Assembly: GCA_964637875.1 (NCBI GenBank)
Contig: CAZWXK010000016.1
Span: 1 to 49,426 of the forward strand
Direction: 5' to 3'
Length of the DNA stretch: 49,426 nt
DNA from: UBA5972 sp964637875
GTDB taxonomy: Bacteria; Pseudomonadota; Alphaproteobacteria; Rhodobacterales; Rhodobacteraceae
Part shown: positions 31,915 through 40,830 of the stretch, one piece after another
Numbering within the stretch: the first letter of the stretch is position 1
How the letters are laid out: each line of letters starts with the position of its first letter
The notes under the pieces: generated by a model
What the model saw: only the letters and a program-made list of their open reading frames with translations
Told to the model about the DNA's origin: nothing
Databases searched by the model: none
Made by a program: the position numbers and the translations under genes

Positions 31915-33879
31915 TTGACATCACAGGCAGCGCCCAAGGGCGAGTTGGACACCATACCCAGACTGCTGGCGCGCAATGCCAGGGTCCATGGTGACAAGCC
32001 CGCCTATCGGGAAAAGGAATTCGGTATCTGGCAAAGCTGGACCTGGGCCGAGGCCGAAAAGGAAATCCATGATCTCGCCCTCGGGTTTCTGGAGCTCGAC
32101 ATGCAGGTGGGCGACCATGTTGCCATAATCGGGCGCAACAGGCCGGCCCTGTACTGGGCGATGGTTGCCGCACAATCTGTCGGTGCCGTTCCGGTGCCCC
32201 TGTATCAGGACGCGGTGGCCGAAGAGATGGCCTATGTCCTTGATCATTGCGGTGCGCGTTTCGTCGTGGCCGAGGATCAGGAGCAGGTCGACAAGGTTCT
32301 GGAGATTTCCGACCGCCTGCCACAGCTTGAGCAGATCATCTATTATGACAAGCGCGGGATGCGCAAATACGACCATACCCGCCTGAATGCCCTGCGCGAT
32401 ATCCAGGCCGAGGGTGCCGCCGGCCATCAGCGGCTGGACCCCATCCTGGCCGAGAGGCTGAAACAGCAGGATTACGATACAACCTGCGTCATTCTCTACA
32501 CCTCGGGGACAACCGGGCGCCCCAAGGGGGTGGTACTGTCGAATCGCAACATCATCGAATCGTCGCGCATTTCGGTCGAATTCGACAAGCTGACGGTGAA
32601 TGATTCGGTGCTCGCCTATCTGCCCATGGCCTGGGTCGGCGATTTCATCTTTTCGGTCGGTCAGTGCTACTGGACGGGGTTCTGTGTCAACTGCCCTGAA
32701 AGCGCGGACACCATGCAGGCCGACCTCAAGGAAATCGGGCCCACCTATTTCTTTGCGCCGCCGCGCTTTTTCGAGGGGCTGCTGACAGCCGTCATGATTC
32801 GCATGGAGGATGCCAGCCCACTGAAAAAGAAGATATTCCACTATTTCATGGATCACGCGAAAAAGGTTGGCAGCCGCCTTCTGGATGGCAAGCACGTCAG
32901 CCTGTGGGATCGCCTGAAATACCGCATCGGCGATTTCGTGATCTACGCCCCGCTCAAGAACCAGCTGGGGATGAGCCGGGTGCGCATCGGCTATACGGCG
33001 GGCGAGGCGATCGGCCCCGAGATTTTCGAATTCTATCGCTCGCTGGGGATCAACCTGAAACAGCTGTATGGCCAGACCGAGGCATCGGTCTATATCACCA
33101 TCCAGCCCGACGGCGAGGTCCGCGCCGACACCGTTGGCGTTCCGGCGCCGGGGGTCGAGATAAGGATAGGCGACAATGGCGAGGTCTATTACCGTTCGCC
33201 CGGGACATTCGTCGAGTATTACAAGAACCCGGAAAGCACGGCCTCGACCAAGGATCCCGAGGGCTGGGTCGCCACGGGCGATGCCGGCTATTTCGAGGAA
33301 GGCACAGGCCACCTCAAGATCATCGACCGGGCCAAGGATGTCGGCAAGCTGGCCGATGGCAGCCTGTTCGCGCCGAAATATGTGGAAAACAAGCTGAAAT
33401 TCTATCCGAATATCCTTGAGGCCGTGCTGTTCGGTGCCGATCGCGAGAACTGTGTTGCCTTCATCAACATTGATCTGTCGGCAGTGGGTAACTGGGCCGA
33501 GCGGAACAATATCGGATACAGTTCCTATCAGGAACTGGCGGGCCATCCCAAGGTGCTGGACATGATCCAGAGCCATGTCGAAGAGGTCAACGCATCGCTG
33601 GCGACCGACCCGATGCTGAACGGCTGCCAGATCCATCGTTTCCTGATCCTGCACAAGGAGCTTGACCCCGATGATGGCGAAATGACCCGCACCCGCAAGG
33701 TGCGCCGCCGGATCATCGACGAGAAATACGCAGATCTGATCCAGGCGCTATATGATGGCTCGGCCACGATCTCGACCACGACCGAGGTCACCTACGAGGA
33801 TGGTCGCAAGGGCTCGATCTCGGCCACGCTGGAAATTCGGGATGCCAGGGTTTTCCCACGGGAGGCAAAAGCAGCATGA
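31915..33879 (+). CDS. AMP-forming acyl-CoA synthetase (long-chain fatty-acid--CoA ligase-like), TTG start
   Basis: This 654-residue ANL-superfamily enzyme activates a carboxylic acid as acyl-AMP and then acyl-CoA. Motifs seen: ILYTSGTTGRPKGVVLSNRN (P-loop, A3), LYGQTEASVY (A5), GWVATGDAGYFEEGTGHLKIIDRAKD (A7-A8). The AMP-binding and C-terminal domains are complete. I chose TTG at 31915 because GGAGGG lies six bases upstream; a GTG at 31837 would add 26 unusual residues. The stop overlaps the livG start (ATGA). It leads an operon with a LivGHMKF-type transporter and a PaaK-like ligase, so it probably activates the imported acid; the substrate (aromatic or branched/fatty acid) is unknown. Confidence 0.88.
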   Translation: MTSQAAPKGELDTIPRLLARNARVHGDKPAYREKEFGIWQSWTWAEAEKEIHDLALGFLELDMQVGDHVAIIGRNRPALYWAMVAAQSVGAVPVPLYQDAVAEEMAYVLDHCGARFVVAEDQEQVDKVLEISDRLPQLEQIIYYDKRGMRKYDHTRLNALRDIQAEGAAGHQRLDPILAERLKQQDYDTTCVILYTSGTTGRPKGVVLSNRNIIESSRISVEFDKLTVNDSVLAYLPMAWVGDFIFSVGQCYWTGFCVNCPESADTMQADLKEIGPTYFFAPPRFFEGLLTAVMIRMEDASPLKKKIFHYFMDHAKKVGSRLLDGKHVSLWDRLKYRIGDFVIYAPLKNQLGMSRVRIGYTAGEAIGPEIFEFYRSLGINLKQLYGQTEASVYITIQPDGEVRADTVGVPAPGVEIRIGDNGEVYYRSPGTFVEYYKNPESTASTKDPEGWVATGDAGYFEEGTGHLKIIDRAKDVGKLADGSLFAPKYVENKLKFYPNILEAVLFGADRENCVAFINIDLSAVGNWAERNNIGYSSYQELAGHPKVLDMIQSHVEEVNASLATDPMLNGCQIHRFLILHKELDPDDGEMTRTRKVRRRIIDEKYADLIQALYDGSATISTTTEVTYEDGRKGSISATLEIRDARVFPREAKAA

Positions 33880-34688
33880 GCTTTGACGAGGGGTATACCA
33901 CACCGGATGGGCGAACCATTGGCGGTGTGCTGATGGAGATGCGCAACATCACGCTGAGATTCGGCGGGGTGACGGCGATCAAGGATATTTCCTTCGACAT
34001 CCGGCAGGGCGAGATCCGGGCGATCATCGGGCCCAATGGCGCGGGCAAGACGTCGATGCTGAATGTCATCAACGGTTTCTATCACCCGCAGGAGGGCGAA
34101 ATCATCTTTCGCGGCGAAACCCGCCGGCGGATGCGCCCCTACGAGGCCGCCAGCCAGGGGATTTCGCGCACCTTCCAGAACGTGGCCCTGTTTCAGGGGA
34201 TGAGCACGCTCGACAACATCATGGCAGGCCGTACGCTGAAGATGCACAAGAATTTCTTCTGGCAGATGCTGCGCTATGGTCCTGCGCTTGAAGAAGAGAT
34301 CGAGCACCGCAAGGTGGTGGAAAAGATCATCGATTTTCTGGAAATCCAGAGCATCCGCAAAAAGCCCGTCGGCAGCCTGCCCTATGGCCTGCAGAAGCGG
34401 GTCGAACTGGCCCGGGCGCTGGCGGCCGAGCCATCGCTGCTGCTGCTGGACGAGCCGATGGCCGGCATGAATGTCGAGGAAAAGGAGGACATGAGCCGCT
34501 TTATCCTGGACGTTAACGACGAATTCGGCACGACAATCGCGTTGATCGAACATGACATGGGTGTGGTCATGGATCTGGCCGACCGTGTCGTTGCGCTGGA
34601 TTATGGCAAGAAGATCGCAGATGGCACTCCGCAGGAGGTGCAATCCAACCAAGCCGTCATCGACGCATATCTGGGAGTGGCGCACTGA
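33876..34688 (+). CDS. Branched-chain-amino-acid-type ABC transporter ATPase (LivG-like)
   Basis: This 270-residue cytoplasmic ATPase has Walker A GPNGAGKTS, a LivG-type TFQNVALFQGMSTLDNIMAGR, the variant signature LPYGLQKRVELARAL, Walker B LLLLDEPMAGM and the H-loop IEHDMGVV. An N-terminal extension of about 20 residues precedes the ABC core. Its start overlaps the synthetase stop, and its stop overlaps the permease start (TGATG). It powers the adjoining LivH/LivM permease pair together with the LivF-like ATPase. Confidence 0.92.
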   Translation: MSFDEGYTTPDGRTIGGVLMEMRNITLRFGGVTAIKDISFDIRQGEIRAIIGPNGAGKTSMLNVINGFYHPQEGEIIFRGETRRRMRPYEAASQGISRTFQNVALFQGMSTLDNIMAGRTLKMHKNFFWQMLRYGPALEEEIEHRKVVEKIIDFLEIQSIRKKPVGSLPYGLQKRVELARALAAEPSLLLLDEPMAGMNVEEKEDMSRFILDVNDEFGTTIALIEHDMGVVMDLADRVVALDYGKKIADGTPQEVQSNQAVIDAYLGVAH

Positions 34689-35644
34689 TGGATTTTCTCT
34701 ATTCCGTTTTGATCGGACCGTTTGTCGACATGGCCTCGACGCCTGATTTCCTGCTGCAGGTGCTGTGGGAGGGGTTCGTTGCCGGCACGCTCTATTCGCT
34801 GATCGCGCTGGGATTCGTGCTGATCTTCAAGGCATCCGGCGTGTTCAACTTTGCCCAGGGCATCATGGTGGTGTTCGGCGCGCTGACGCTGGTCGGCCTG
34901 TATGAGGCTGGCGTGCCGGCCTATCTGGCACTGCTGATCGCGATCGGGGTCATGGCATTGCTGGCGGTTGGGGTCGAGCGGCTGATCCTGCGCCACATGG
35001 TGAACCAGAGCGAGATCATCCTGTTCATGGCCACGATCGGGCTCAGCTATTTCCTGATCGGGCTGGGCGAACTGATTTTTGGCGGCGAGACCAAGAGCAT
35101 GATCACCGAGCAGCTGGGCCTGCCCACCGGAACCACAACCGTCGACGTGGCCGGAGGGATCGTGATCCTGCAGCACATCGACATTGCGGCCGCAGTCATT
35201 GCCGTGATCATGGTCGTGGCGCTGGCGGTGTTTTTCAATGTCACACGTATCGGGCGCGCCTTGCGCGCGGTTGCCGACGACCACCAGGCAGCGTTGTCGG
35301 TGGGCATTTCGCTGAACCAGATCTGGGCCATCGTGTGGTTCGCCGCCGGGATCGTGGCACTGGCAACCGGTATCATGTGGGGCGCGCGTTCGGATGTGTC
35401 ATTCGCGCTGCAGATCGTCGCGCTCAAGGCTCTGCCGGTTCTGATGCTGGGCGGGTTCACATCGATTCCCGGCGCCATCGTCGGGGGGCTTATCGTGGGC
35501 TTTGGTGAAAAACTGTTCGAGGTCTACTGGGGTGGTCTGATGGGCGGTGGTGTCGAGGGCTGGTTTGCCTATGTCATCGCGCTGATCTTTCTGCTGTTCC
35601 GTCCGCAAGGCCTGTTTGGCGACAAGATCATCGAGAGGGTATAA
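34688..35644 (+). CDS. LivH-like ABC transporter permease
   Basis: This 318-residue inner-membrane protein has about eight hydrophobic segments. The LivH signature is seen in GTLYSLIALGFVLIFKASGVFNFAQGIMVVFGAL near the N-terminus, and the coupling-helix region is TRIGRALRAVADDHQAALSVGISL. The C-terminus ends LFRPQGLFGDKIIERV, typical of LivH. It forms the translocation channel with the LivM-like protein encoded six bases downstream. Confidence 0.92.
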   Translation: MDFLYSVLIGPFVDMASTPDFLLQVLWEGFVAGTLYSLIALGFVLIFKASGVFNFAQGIMVVFGALTLVGLYEAGVPAYLALLIAIGVMALLAVGVERLILRHMVNQSEIILFMATIGLSYFLIGLGELIFGGETKSMITEQLGLPTGTTTVDVAGGIVILQHIDIAAAVIAVIMVVALAVFFNVTRIGRALRAVADDHQAALSVGISLNQIWAIVWFAAGIVALATGIMWGARSDVSFALQIVALKALPVLMLGGFTSIPGAIVGGLIVGFGEKLFEVYWGGLMGGGVEGWFAYVIALIFLLFRPQGLFGDKIIERV

Positions 35645-35649
35645 GTCAG

Positions 35650-36726
35650 ATGTTTTACCGCGAAGCCGGCCAATACAAGACAAGCTACAAGGCGGATTCG
35701 GCAATCTTTCCGATCCTGCAAGACCGCATTGCCATCTGGTTCTATCTTGCGGTTGCCTTCATCGTGATCCCGGTGTTCGGCAGCGAGTTCTTCATCAACT
35801 CGATCATGATCCCCTTTCTGGTATTCAGCCTGTCCTCGATCGGGTTGAACATCCTGACGGGATATACCGGGCAGATCTCGCTGGGGCAGGGCGCCTTCAT
35901 GGGCGTTGGGGCCTATGCCAGCTACAAGCTGGCCACATATTTCCCCGACACGAACATCATTGTGCTGATCCTGCTGTCCGGTTTCTTCGCGGCAGCAGTG
36001 GGAATGGTGTTCGGCCTGCCTTCGCTCAGGATCAAGGGGTTCTATCTGGTGGTGACGACACTGGCTGCGCAGTTCTTTCTGGAATGGGCCTTCATCCGCA
36101 TACCGTGGCTTTACAATTACAATGATTCCGGTGCGATCGAGGTTCCCCAGCGCGAGATTTTCAACGTGATCGTCACCGGACCGGATGCAAGTGCCCTGGC
36201 CCGCTATTTCGTGGTGTTGTCGATCGTGGTCGTCATGACTTGGGTTGCCTCGAACATTATACACGGCCGTATCGGGCGCAGCTGGATGATGATCCGCGAC
36301 ATGGATATTGCGGCCGAGCTGATCGGTGTGCGCCCCCTTTTCTCCAAGCTGTCATCCTTTGCGGTGTCGTCCTTTTATGCAGGGGTTGCCGGCGCGCTGA
36401 TGGTATTCCTGTGGCTGGGTGCGGCCGAGGTCGAAAGTTTCGATGTCAACGTCTCGTTCCAGATCCTGTTCATGGTCATCATCGGCGGGCTGGGCAGTCT
36501 GGTCGGCTCGTTCATGGGGGCCGCTTTCATCTGGATCCTGCCAATCTTCATTCGCGCCGTTCCGCGGGTGATGGGAATGGATATCAACGCATCCACCGTC
36601 GAGCAGCTGAATTTCATGATCGTCGGTGCGCTGATCGTCTTTTTCCTGATAATCGAGCCCCACGGTCTTGCGCGGATGTGGGCGATCCTGAAACAGAAAT
36701 TGCGCGTCTGGCCTTTCCCCTACTGA
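35650..36726 (+). CDS. LivM-like ABC transporter permease
   Basis: This 358-residue membrane protein has the LivM signature SIGLNILTGYTGQISLGQGAFMGVGAY and the coupling region GRSWMMIRDMDIAAELIGV. Downstream is MVIIGGLGSLVGSFMGAAFIWILP. The N-terminal 25 residues are hydrophilic. It is the second permease of the operon. The 115-bp gap before the binding-protein gene holds no obvious terminator. Confidence 0.92.
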   Translation: MFYREAGQYKTSYKADSAIFPILQDRIAIWFYLAVAFIVIPVFGSEFFINSIMIPFLVFSLSSIGLNILTGYTGQISLGQGAFMGVGAYASYKLATYFPDTNIIVLILLSGFFAAAVGMVFGLPSLRIKGFYLVVTTLAAQFFLEWAFIRIPWLYNYNDSGAIEVPQREIFNVIVTGPDASALARYFVVLSIVVVMTWVASNIIHGRIGRSWMMIRDMDIAAELIGVRPLFSKLSSFAVSSFYAGVAGALMVFLWLGAAEVESFDVNVSFQILFMVIIGGLGSLVGSFMGAAFIWILPIFIRAVPRVMGMDINASTVEQLNFMIVGALIVFFLIIEPHGLARMWAILKQKLRVWPFPY

Positions 36727-36841
36727 GGGCAGGCGCAAATGTCGGGCCGGTCCTGAAACCTGACTGGCTGGTTTGAAAGATCAAGGTTTCACGCAATTGC
36801 GAAAGGCACTTGTGCCGGTCGCACTAACTGGGAGGAACATG

Positions 36842-38146
36842 ATGTTCAAGAAAATAACAATGGGAGCGGTCGCCGTGACCCTGGCCGCGACTCTGCAGGT
36901 CACAAGCGCGAGCGCGGGAGAATCGCTGTACGTTCCGCAGCTCAGCTATCGTACCGGGCCCTTCGCCGGGGGTGGCACGCCGATTGCCAACGGTTTCGGC
37001 GATTATCTGGCCATGATCAACGCGCGCGACGGCGGTATCGGTGGGGTGCCGATTGCCACTGACGAGTGCGAGACCGGCTATAACTCGCAAAAGGGTGTCG
37101 AATGTTACGAGGCGACCAAGGGCAAGGGCGCGCTGGTCTATAACCCGTATTCGACCGGTATCACGCTGCAGCTGATCCCCAAGGCGCCGGTTGACAAGAT
37201 TCCGGTGTTTTCGATGGGCTATGGCCTGTCCGCGGCCGCCATTGGCGAGAAATTCCCCTGGACCTTCAACTATCCGGCTACCTACTGGGATCAGCTCTCG
37301 TCGATCATCAAGTTCATCGACAGCCAGGATGGCGGGATCAAGGGCAAGAAGATCGGCTTTATCTATCTCGACGTGGGTTACGGCCGCGAGCCGATCCCGC
37401 TGCTTGAGGAACTGTCCAAGAAGATGGGCTTCAAGCTGGCCATGTTCCCGGTCGGCGTCAAGGAAATGCAGTCGCAGTCCTCGCAGTGGCTGAACGTGCG
37501 CAAGGAGCGGCCCGACTGGATGGTCATGTGGGGCTGGGGTGCGATGAACACGACGGCGATCAAGGAAGCCGTCAAGATTCGTTTCCCGCTGGATCACTTC
37601 ATCGGCAACTGGTGGGCCGGGGCCGATGTCGATCTGCGTCCGGTGGGCGAGGCGGCCAAGGGCTATCGCTCGACCAACATGGCGGCTTCGGGTGCCAACT
37701 TCCCGGCGATTCAGGACGTGCTGAAATATGTCGTGGACAAGGGCAAGAGCCAGGTCAAGGATCGTTCCGAGGTCGGGACCGTCCTGTACAACCGCGGTCT
37801 CTATAACGCTGTTGCCGTGGTCGAGGCCATCCGCGCCGCGCAAAAGCTGACCGGCAAGAAGGTGATCGATGGTTCGGACATGCGTCTTGGCCTTGAAAAT
37901 CTCGATCTCAGTGCCGAGCGCCTGAAGGAAATCGGCCTGCCGAATTTCGCCCTGCCGATCAAGGGCAGCTGCAAGAACCACGGCAGCGGTGGCGCGGTCT
38001 TCATGCAGCAGTGGGATGGCAAGAAGTGGGTTCGGACCTCGGACGGCATCCCGCCGATGACCGACCTCGTGCGTGCCGCCCTGGTCAAGGCCGCCGACAA
38101 ATATGTCGCGGACAAGCCCGGCTGGCAGACCCAGACCTGCAAGTAA
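36842..38146 (+). CDS. LivK-like ABC transporter substrate-binding protein
   Basis: This 434-residue periplasmic binding protein is long for the family. A Sec signal (MFKKITMGAVAVTLAATLQ, then SASAGE) precedes a type-I binding fold: GGIGGVPIATDECETGYNSQKGVECYEATK and KGKKIGFIYLDVGYGREP. Two adjacent ATGs occur (36839, 36842); the second is better spaced from GGAGGA. Large LivK-like proteins of this kind occur in operons with acyl-CoA ligases and are thought to bind aromatic or aliphatic acids rather than leucine. The ligand cannot be read from sequence. A strong hairpin follows the gene. Confidence 0.9.
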   Translation: MFKKITMGAVAVTLAATLQVTSASAGESLYVPQLSYRTGPFAGGGTPIANGFGDYLAMINARDGGIGGVPIATDECETGYNSQKGVECYEATKGKGALVYNPYSTGITLQLIPKAPVDKIPVFSMGYGLSAAAIGEKFPWTFNYPATYWDQLSSIIKFIDSQDGGIKGKKIGFIYLDVGYGREPIPLLEELSKKMGFKLAMFPVGVKEMQSQSSQWLNVRKERPDWMVMWGWGAMNTTAIKEAVKIRFPLDHFIGNWWAGADVDLRPVGEAAKGYRSTNMAASGANFPAIQDVLKYVVDKGKSQVKDRSEVGTVLYNRGLYNAVAVVEAIRAAQKLTGKKVIDGSDMRLGLENLDLSAERLKEIGLPNFALPIKGSCKNHGSGGAVFMQQWDGKKWVRTSDGIPPMTDLVRAALVKAADKYVADKPGWQTQTCK

Positions 38147-38163
38147 TCGCAGGCACAAGAACC

Positions 38164-38190
38164 GGATCAGCCCCGCAAGGGGGCTGATCC
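38164..38190 (+). promoter_or_regulatory. 11-bp stem hairpin after the binding-protein gene
   Basis: Eleven-base perfect arms (38164-38174 with 38180-38190) enclose a 5-base loop, 17 bp after the livK-like stop and before the livF-like start. No T-run follows. It most likely partly terminates or protects the upstream message, giving more binding protein than downstream ATPase and ligase. Confidence 0.7.
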
Positions 38191-38219
38191 CCAACCTCAA
38201 CAGATCCGGACCCGAAAAC

Positions 38220-39053
38220 ATGAGCCAGGCACCACAACCAGATGCCGCACCCGAGCAGATCCTCCAGGTCAGGAATATCGAGGTGGTCTACAACCACGTC
38301 ATCCTCGTTCTCAAGGGGGTCAGCCTTTCCGTTCCCAAAGGTGGAATTACCGCGCTTCTGGGCGGTAACGGTGCGGGCAAGACGACCACGCTCAAGGCAA
38401 TATCGAACCTGCTGCGGTCTGAAAGGGGCGATGTGACCAAGGGCGAGATCTCGTATCGGGGAGAGCGCGTCAACGATTTGAACCCTGCCGACCTGGTGCG
38501 TCGCGGCGTGATCCAGGTCATGGAGGGCCGTCATGTGTTCGGCCATCTTTCGGTCGAGGAAAATCTGCTGACCGGGGCGTTTACCCGCAAGGATGGCGCG
38601 GCTGCAATCGCGCGCAGCATGGATCTGGTCTATGCCTACTTCCCCCGCCTGAAGGAGCGGCGCAAATCCCAGGCCGGCTATACCTCGGGTGGCGAACAGC
38701 AGATGCTGGCGATCGGGCGCGCCCTGATGTCATCTCCTGAAACGATCCTTCTTGACGAACCCTCCATGGGCCTTGCGCCCCAGCTGGTCGAGGAGATCTT
38801 TTCCATCGTGAAGGATCTTAACGAAAAGGAGGGGGTTTCCTTCCTCTTGGCGGAACAGAATACCAATGTTGCCCTGCGATACGCCCATTACGGTTACATT
38901 CTGGAAACCGGCCGTGTCGTCATGGATGGTCCCGCGGACGAGCTGCGCGAAAATCCTGATGTCAAGGAATTCTATCTGGGCGTTTCCGAAAAGGGCCGCA
39001 AATCATTCCGCGACGTGCGTTCGTATCGCCGCCGCAAACGCTGGCTCAGCTGA
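38220..39053 (+). CDS. LivF-like ABC transporter ATPase
   Basis: This 277-residue ATPase has Walker A GGNGAGKTT, signature TSGGEQQMLAIGRAL, Walker B ETILLDEPSMGLAP and a H-loop in the sequence FLLAEQNTNVAL. I chose the ATG at 38220; a longer frame exists but overlaps the end of the binding-protein gene in another frame. The C-terminal tail is basic and longer than usual. It pairs with the LivG-like ATPase, and its gene is separated from the rest of the operon by the 38164-38190 hairpin. Confidence 0.9.
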   Translation: MSQAPQPDAAPEQILQVRNIEVVYNHVILVLKGVSLSVPKGGITALLGGNGAGKTTTLKAISNLLRSERGDVTKGEISYRGERVNDLNPADLVRRGVIQVMEGRHVFGHLSVEENLLTGAFTRKDGAAAIARSMDLVYAYFPRLKERRKSQAGYTSGGEQQMLAIGRALMSSPETILLDEPSMGLAPQLVEEIFSIVKDLNEKEGVSFLLAEQNTNVALRYAHYGYILETGRVVMDGPADELRENPDVKEFYLGVSEKGRKSFRDVRSYRRRKRWLS

Positions 39054-39072
39054 GCGCCCCACCACGGGGCGC
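39054..39072 (+). terminator. Hairpin directly after the LivF-like gene
   Basis: A 7-bp GC stem (GCGCCCC/GGGGCGC, 5-base loop) begins on the base after the livF-like stop codon. There is no T-run. It could attenuate or process the transcript before the PaaK-like gene. Confidence 0.45.
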
Positions 39073-39152
39073 GGGACAAACGGACAACTCATCAACCGGG
39101 TCGGAGACCGGGCGCGGCCCGGCCGAGGTTTGCATCTTGTGCAAAGGACAGA

Positions 39153-40382
39153 ATGATGACGGAATTTTTTGATGCGCTTGAAACGCGATCGGCCGACCAA
39201 AGGGCCGCCGACCTGGCCCGGGCGCTGCCCGCACAGATAGCTCGTGCGCGCGAAAAGGCACCGGGCATGGCGGCCCTGCTTGCCGAAATCGAGCCGGCCA
39301 CGATCACGACACGCCAGGATCTGGCCCGCCTGCCCGTGCTGCGAAAATCGGAACTGGGTCGATCCCAGGCGGCAAACCCGCCTTTTGGCGGATATACCGC
39401 CATTGCCACGCATGAATTCGAACATGTCTTTCAGTCGCCCGGCCCGATCTATGAACCAGGCCGCACCACCGCCGACTGGTGGCGTGTGGGCAGGTTTCTG
39501 CACGCCTGCGGTATTGGCAAGGGGGATATCGTCCAGAACTGTTTTTCCTACCACATGACCCCGGCCGGCATGATTTTCGAAAGCGGCGCGCGCAGTGTCG
39601 GCGCGACCGTCTTTCCCGCCGGAACCGGCCAGACCGAACTGCAGGTGCGTGCTGCGGCAGATCTGGGGGTGACGGCCTATGCTGGAACGCCCGACTACCT
39701 GAAGATCATTCTCGACAAGGCCGATCAGATGGGTGTTGACCTGTCGCATATCACCAAGGCCGGGGTCGGGGGTGGGGCGCTGTTTCCCTCGCTCAGACAG
39801 GAATACGCGGATCGCGGGATCACCTGCCTGCAGAACTATGCCACCGCCGATCTGGGCAATATCGCCTACGAGTCTCCCGCAATGGAGGGCATGATCGTTG
39901 ATGAGGGTGTGATCGTCGAAATCGTGACCCCCGGCACCGGGATTCCCGTAGCCGAGGGCGAGGTGGGCGAGGTCGTGGTGACAACGCTCAACCCGGATTA
40001 CCCGCTGATTCGCTTTGCTACCGGCGATCTTTCGGCGGTGCTGCCGGGTGTCAGCCCCTGCGGGCGAACCAATATGCGCATCAAGGGGTGGATGGGGCGC
40101 GCCGACCAGACTGCCAAGATCAAGGGCATGTTCGTACGCCCCGAACAGGTCGCCGCCTTTGTCGCCCGGTTCGACGAGGTTTCCAAGGCCCGCGTTGTCG
40201 TGACGCGGGAAAACGAAAAGGATGTGATGACGGTTCAGGTTGAATCAACTGTCAACGCAACCGATGCCTATGAGGCGGCTGTTCGCGAAGCGCTCAAGCT
40301 GCGGGGCGTCATCGAGATTGTCGCACCGGGCAGCCTGCCCAATGATGGCAAGGTGATCGACGACCAGAGGAAATATGACTGA
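39153..40382 (+). CDS. PaaK-like phenylacetate--CoA ligase family protein
   Basis: This 409-residue protein is the second acyl-CoA ligase of the operon. Family features: LPVLRKSELGRSQAANPPFGGY, the N-terminal loop FQSPGPIYEPG in place of the usual Ser/Thr/Gly-rich P-loop, NYATADLGNIAYES in the A5 region, and VVTTLNPDYPLIRFATGDLSAVLPG and GRADQTAKIKGMFVRPEQV in the hinge and C-terminal domain. Phenylacetate is only one possible substrate. Two adjacent ATGs (39153, 39156) share an AAGGA ribosome site. The gene ends at a strong terminator and shares its operon with a Liv-type importer. Confidence 0.85.
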   Translation: MMTEFFDALETRSADQRAADLARALPAQIARAREKAPGMAALLAEIEPATITTRQDLARLPVLRKSELGRSQAANPPFGGYTAIATHEFEHVFQSPGPIYEPGRTTADWWRVGRFLHACGIGKGDIVQNCFSYHMTPAGMIFESGARSVGATVFPAGTGQTELQVRAAADLGVTAYAGTPDYLKIILDKADQMGVDLSHITKAGVGGGALFPSLRQEYADRGITCLQNYATADLGNIAYESPAMEGMIVDEGVIVEIVTPGTGIPVAEGEVGEVVVTTLNPDYPLIRFATGDLSAVLPGVSPCGRTNMRIKGWMGRADQTAKIKGMFVRPEQVAAFVARFDEVSKARVVVTRENEKDVMTVQVESTVNATDAYEAAVREALKLRGVIEIVAPGSLPNDGKVIDDQRKYD

Positions 40383-40402
40383 GGGCACCTGCCCCCAACA
40401 GG

Positions 40403-40437
40403 AAAAGGGCCGCCTCCATGGGGAGCGGCCCTTTTTC
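40403..40437. terminator. Rho-independent terminator after the PaaK-like gene (bidirectional)
   Basis: The arms AAAAGGGCCGC and GCGGCCCTTTT enclose an 11-base loop and are followed by T's; the reverse strand also has an A/T-rich exit. It serves the operon to the left and rpmJ from the right. Confidence 0.9.
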
Positions 40438-40456
40438 ATCAACCCGTTGGCGTATC

Positions 40457-40582
40457 TCAGCCCTGACGGGCCTTGAAGCGCGGCTGGGTCTTGTTGATGA
40501 CATAGACACGGCCCTTGCGGCGCACGATACGGCAATCGCGATGGCGCGCTTTCAAAGAGCGAAGTGAGTTCCTGACCTTCAT
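40457..40582 (-). CDS. rpmJ: Ribosomal protein bL36, zinc-free (C-) type
   Basis: This 41-residue basic protein (MKVRNSLRSLKARHRDCRIV...) is the 50S subunit protein L36. Only one cysteine (Cys17) is present, so the CxxC...CxxxxH zinc ligands of the other paralogue are missing, which marks the C- type that works under zinc shortage. The start has AAGGAGAG as ribosome site. It lies 67 bp after the tRNA-Val gene on the same strand and before the shared terminator. A typical alphaproteobacterial bL36 has this ending (INKTQPRFKARQG). Confidence 0.93.
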   Translation of the reverse strand: MKVRNSLRSLKARHRDCRIVRRKGRVYVINKTQPRFKARQG

Positions 40583-40649
40583 GGTCTCTCTCCTTGTTCG
40601 CGGCGCGATCGCGCCCCTGTTTCGGTTCCGGTCACTCCCGAGGGGGGAA

Positions 40650-40724
40650 TGGTGGGCGTAACTGGGATTGAACCAGTGACCCCTTCGATGTCAACGAAGT
40701 GCTCTCCCGCTGAGCTATACGCCC
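40650..40724 (-). tRNA. tRNA-Val (anticodon GAC)
   Basis: The 75-nt cloverleaf is complete: acceptor GGGCGTA/TACGCCC, D-arm GCTC/GAGC, anticodon stem CTTCG/CGAAG around TTGACAT, T-arm ACTGG-TTCAATC-CCAGT, and an encoded 3' CCA. The anticodon GAC reads valine codons GUC and GUU. It lies just upstream of rpmJ on the same strand. Confidence 0.97.
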
Positions 40725-40830
40725 GGAAATTGCAAAGGCGTCGCCAGATCCTGTGGGAAAGAGGCAACGCCCACGTCGCGCTTCTATAATCAGAGTCGCT
40801 TTTGGGTTCAAGAGGTTTTGCATTGGTGAA

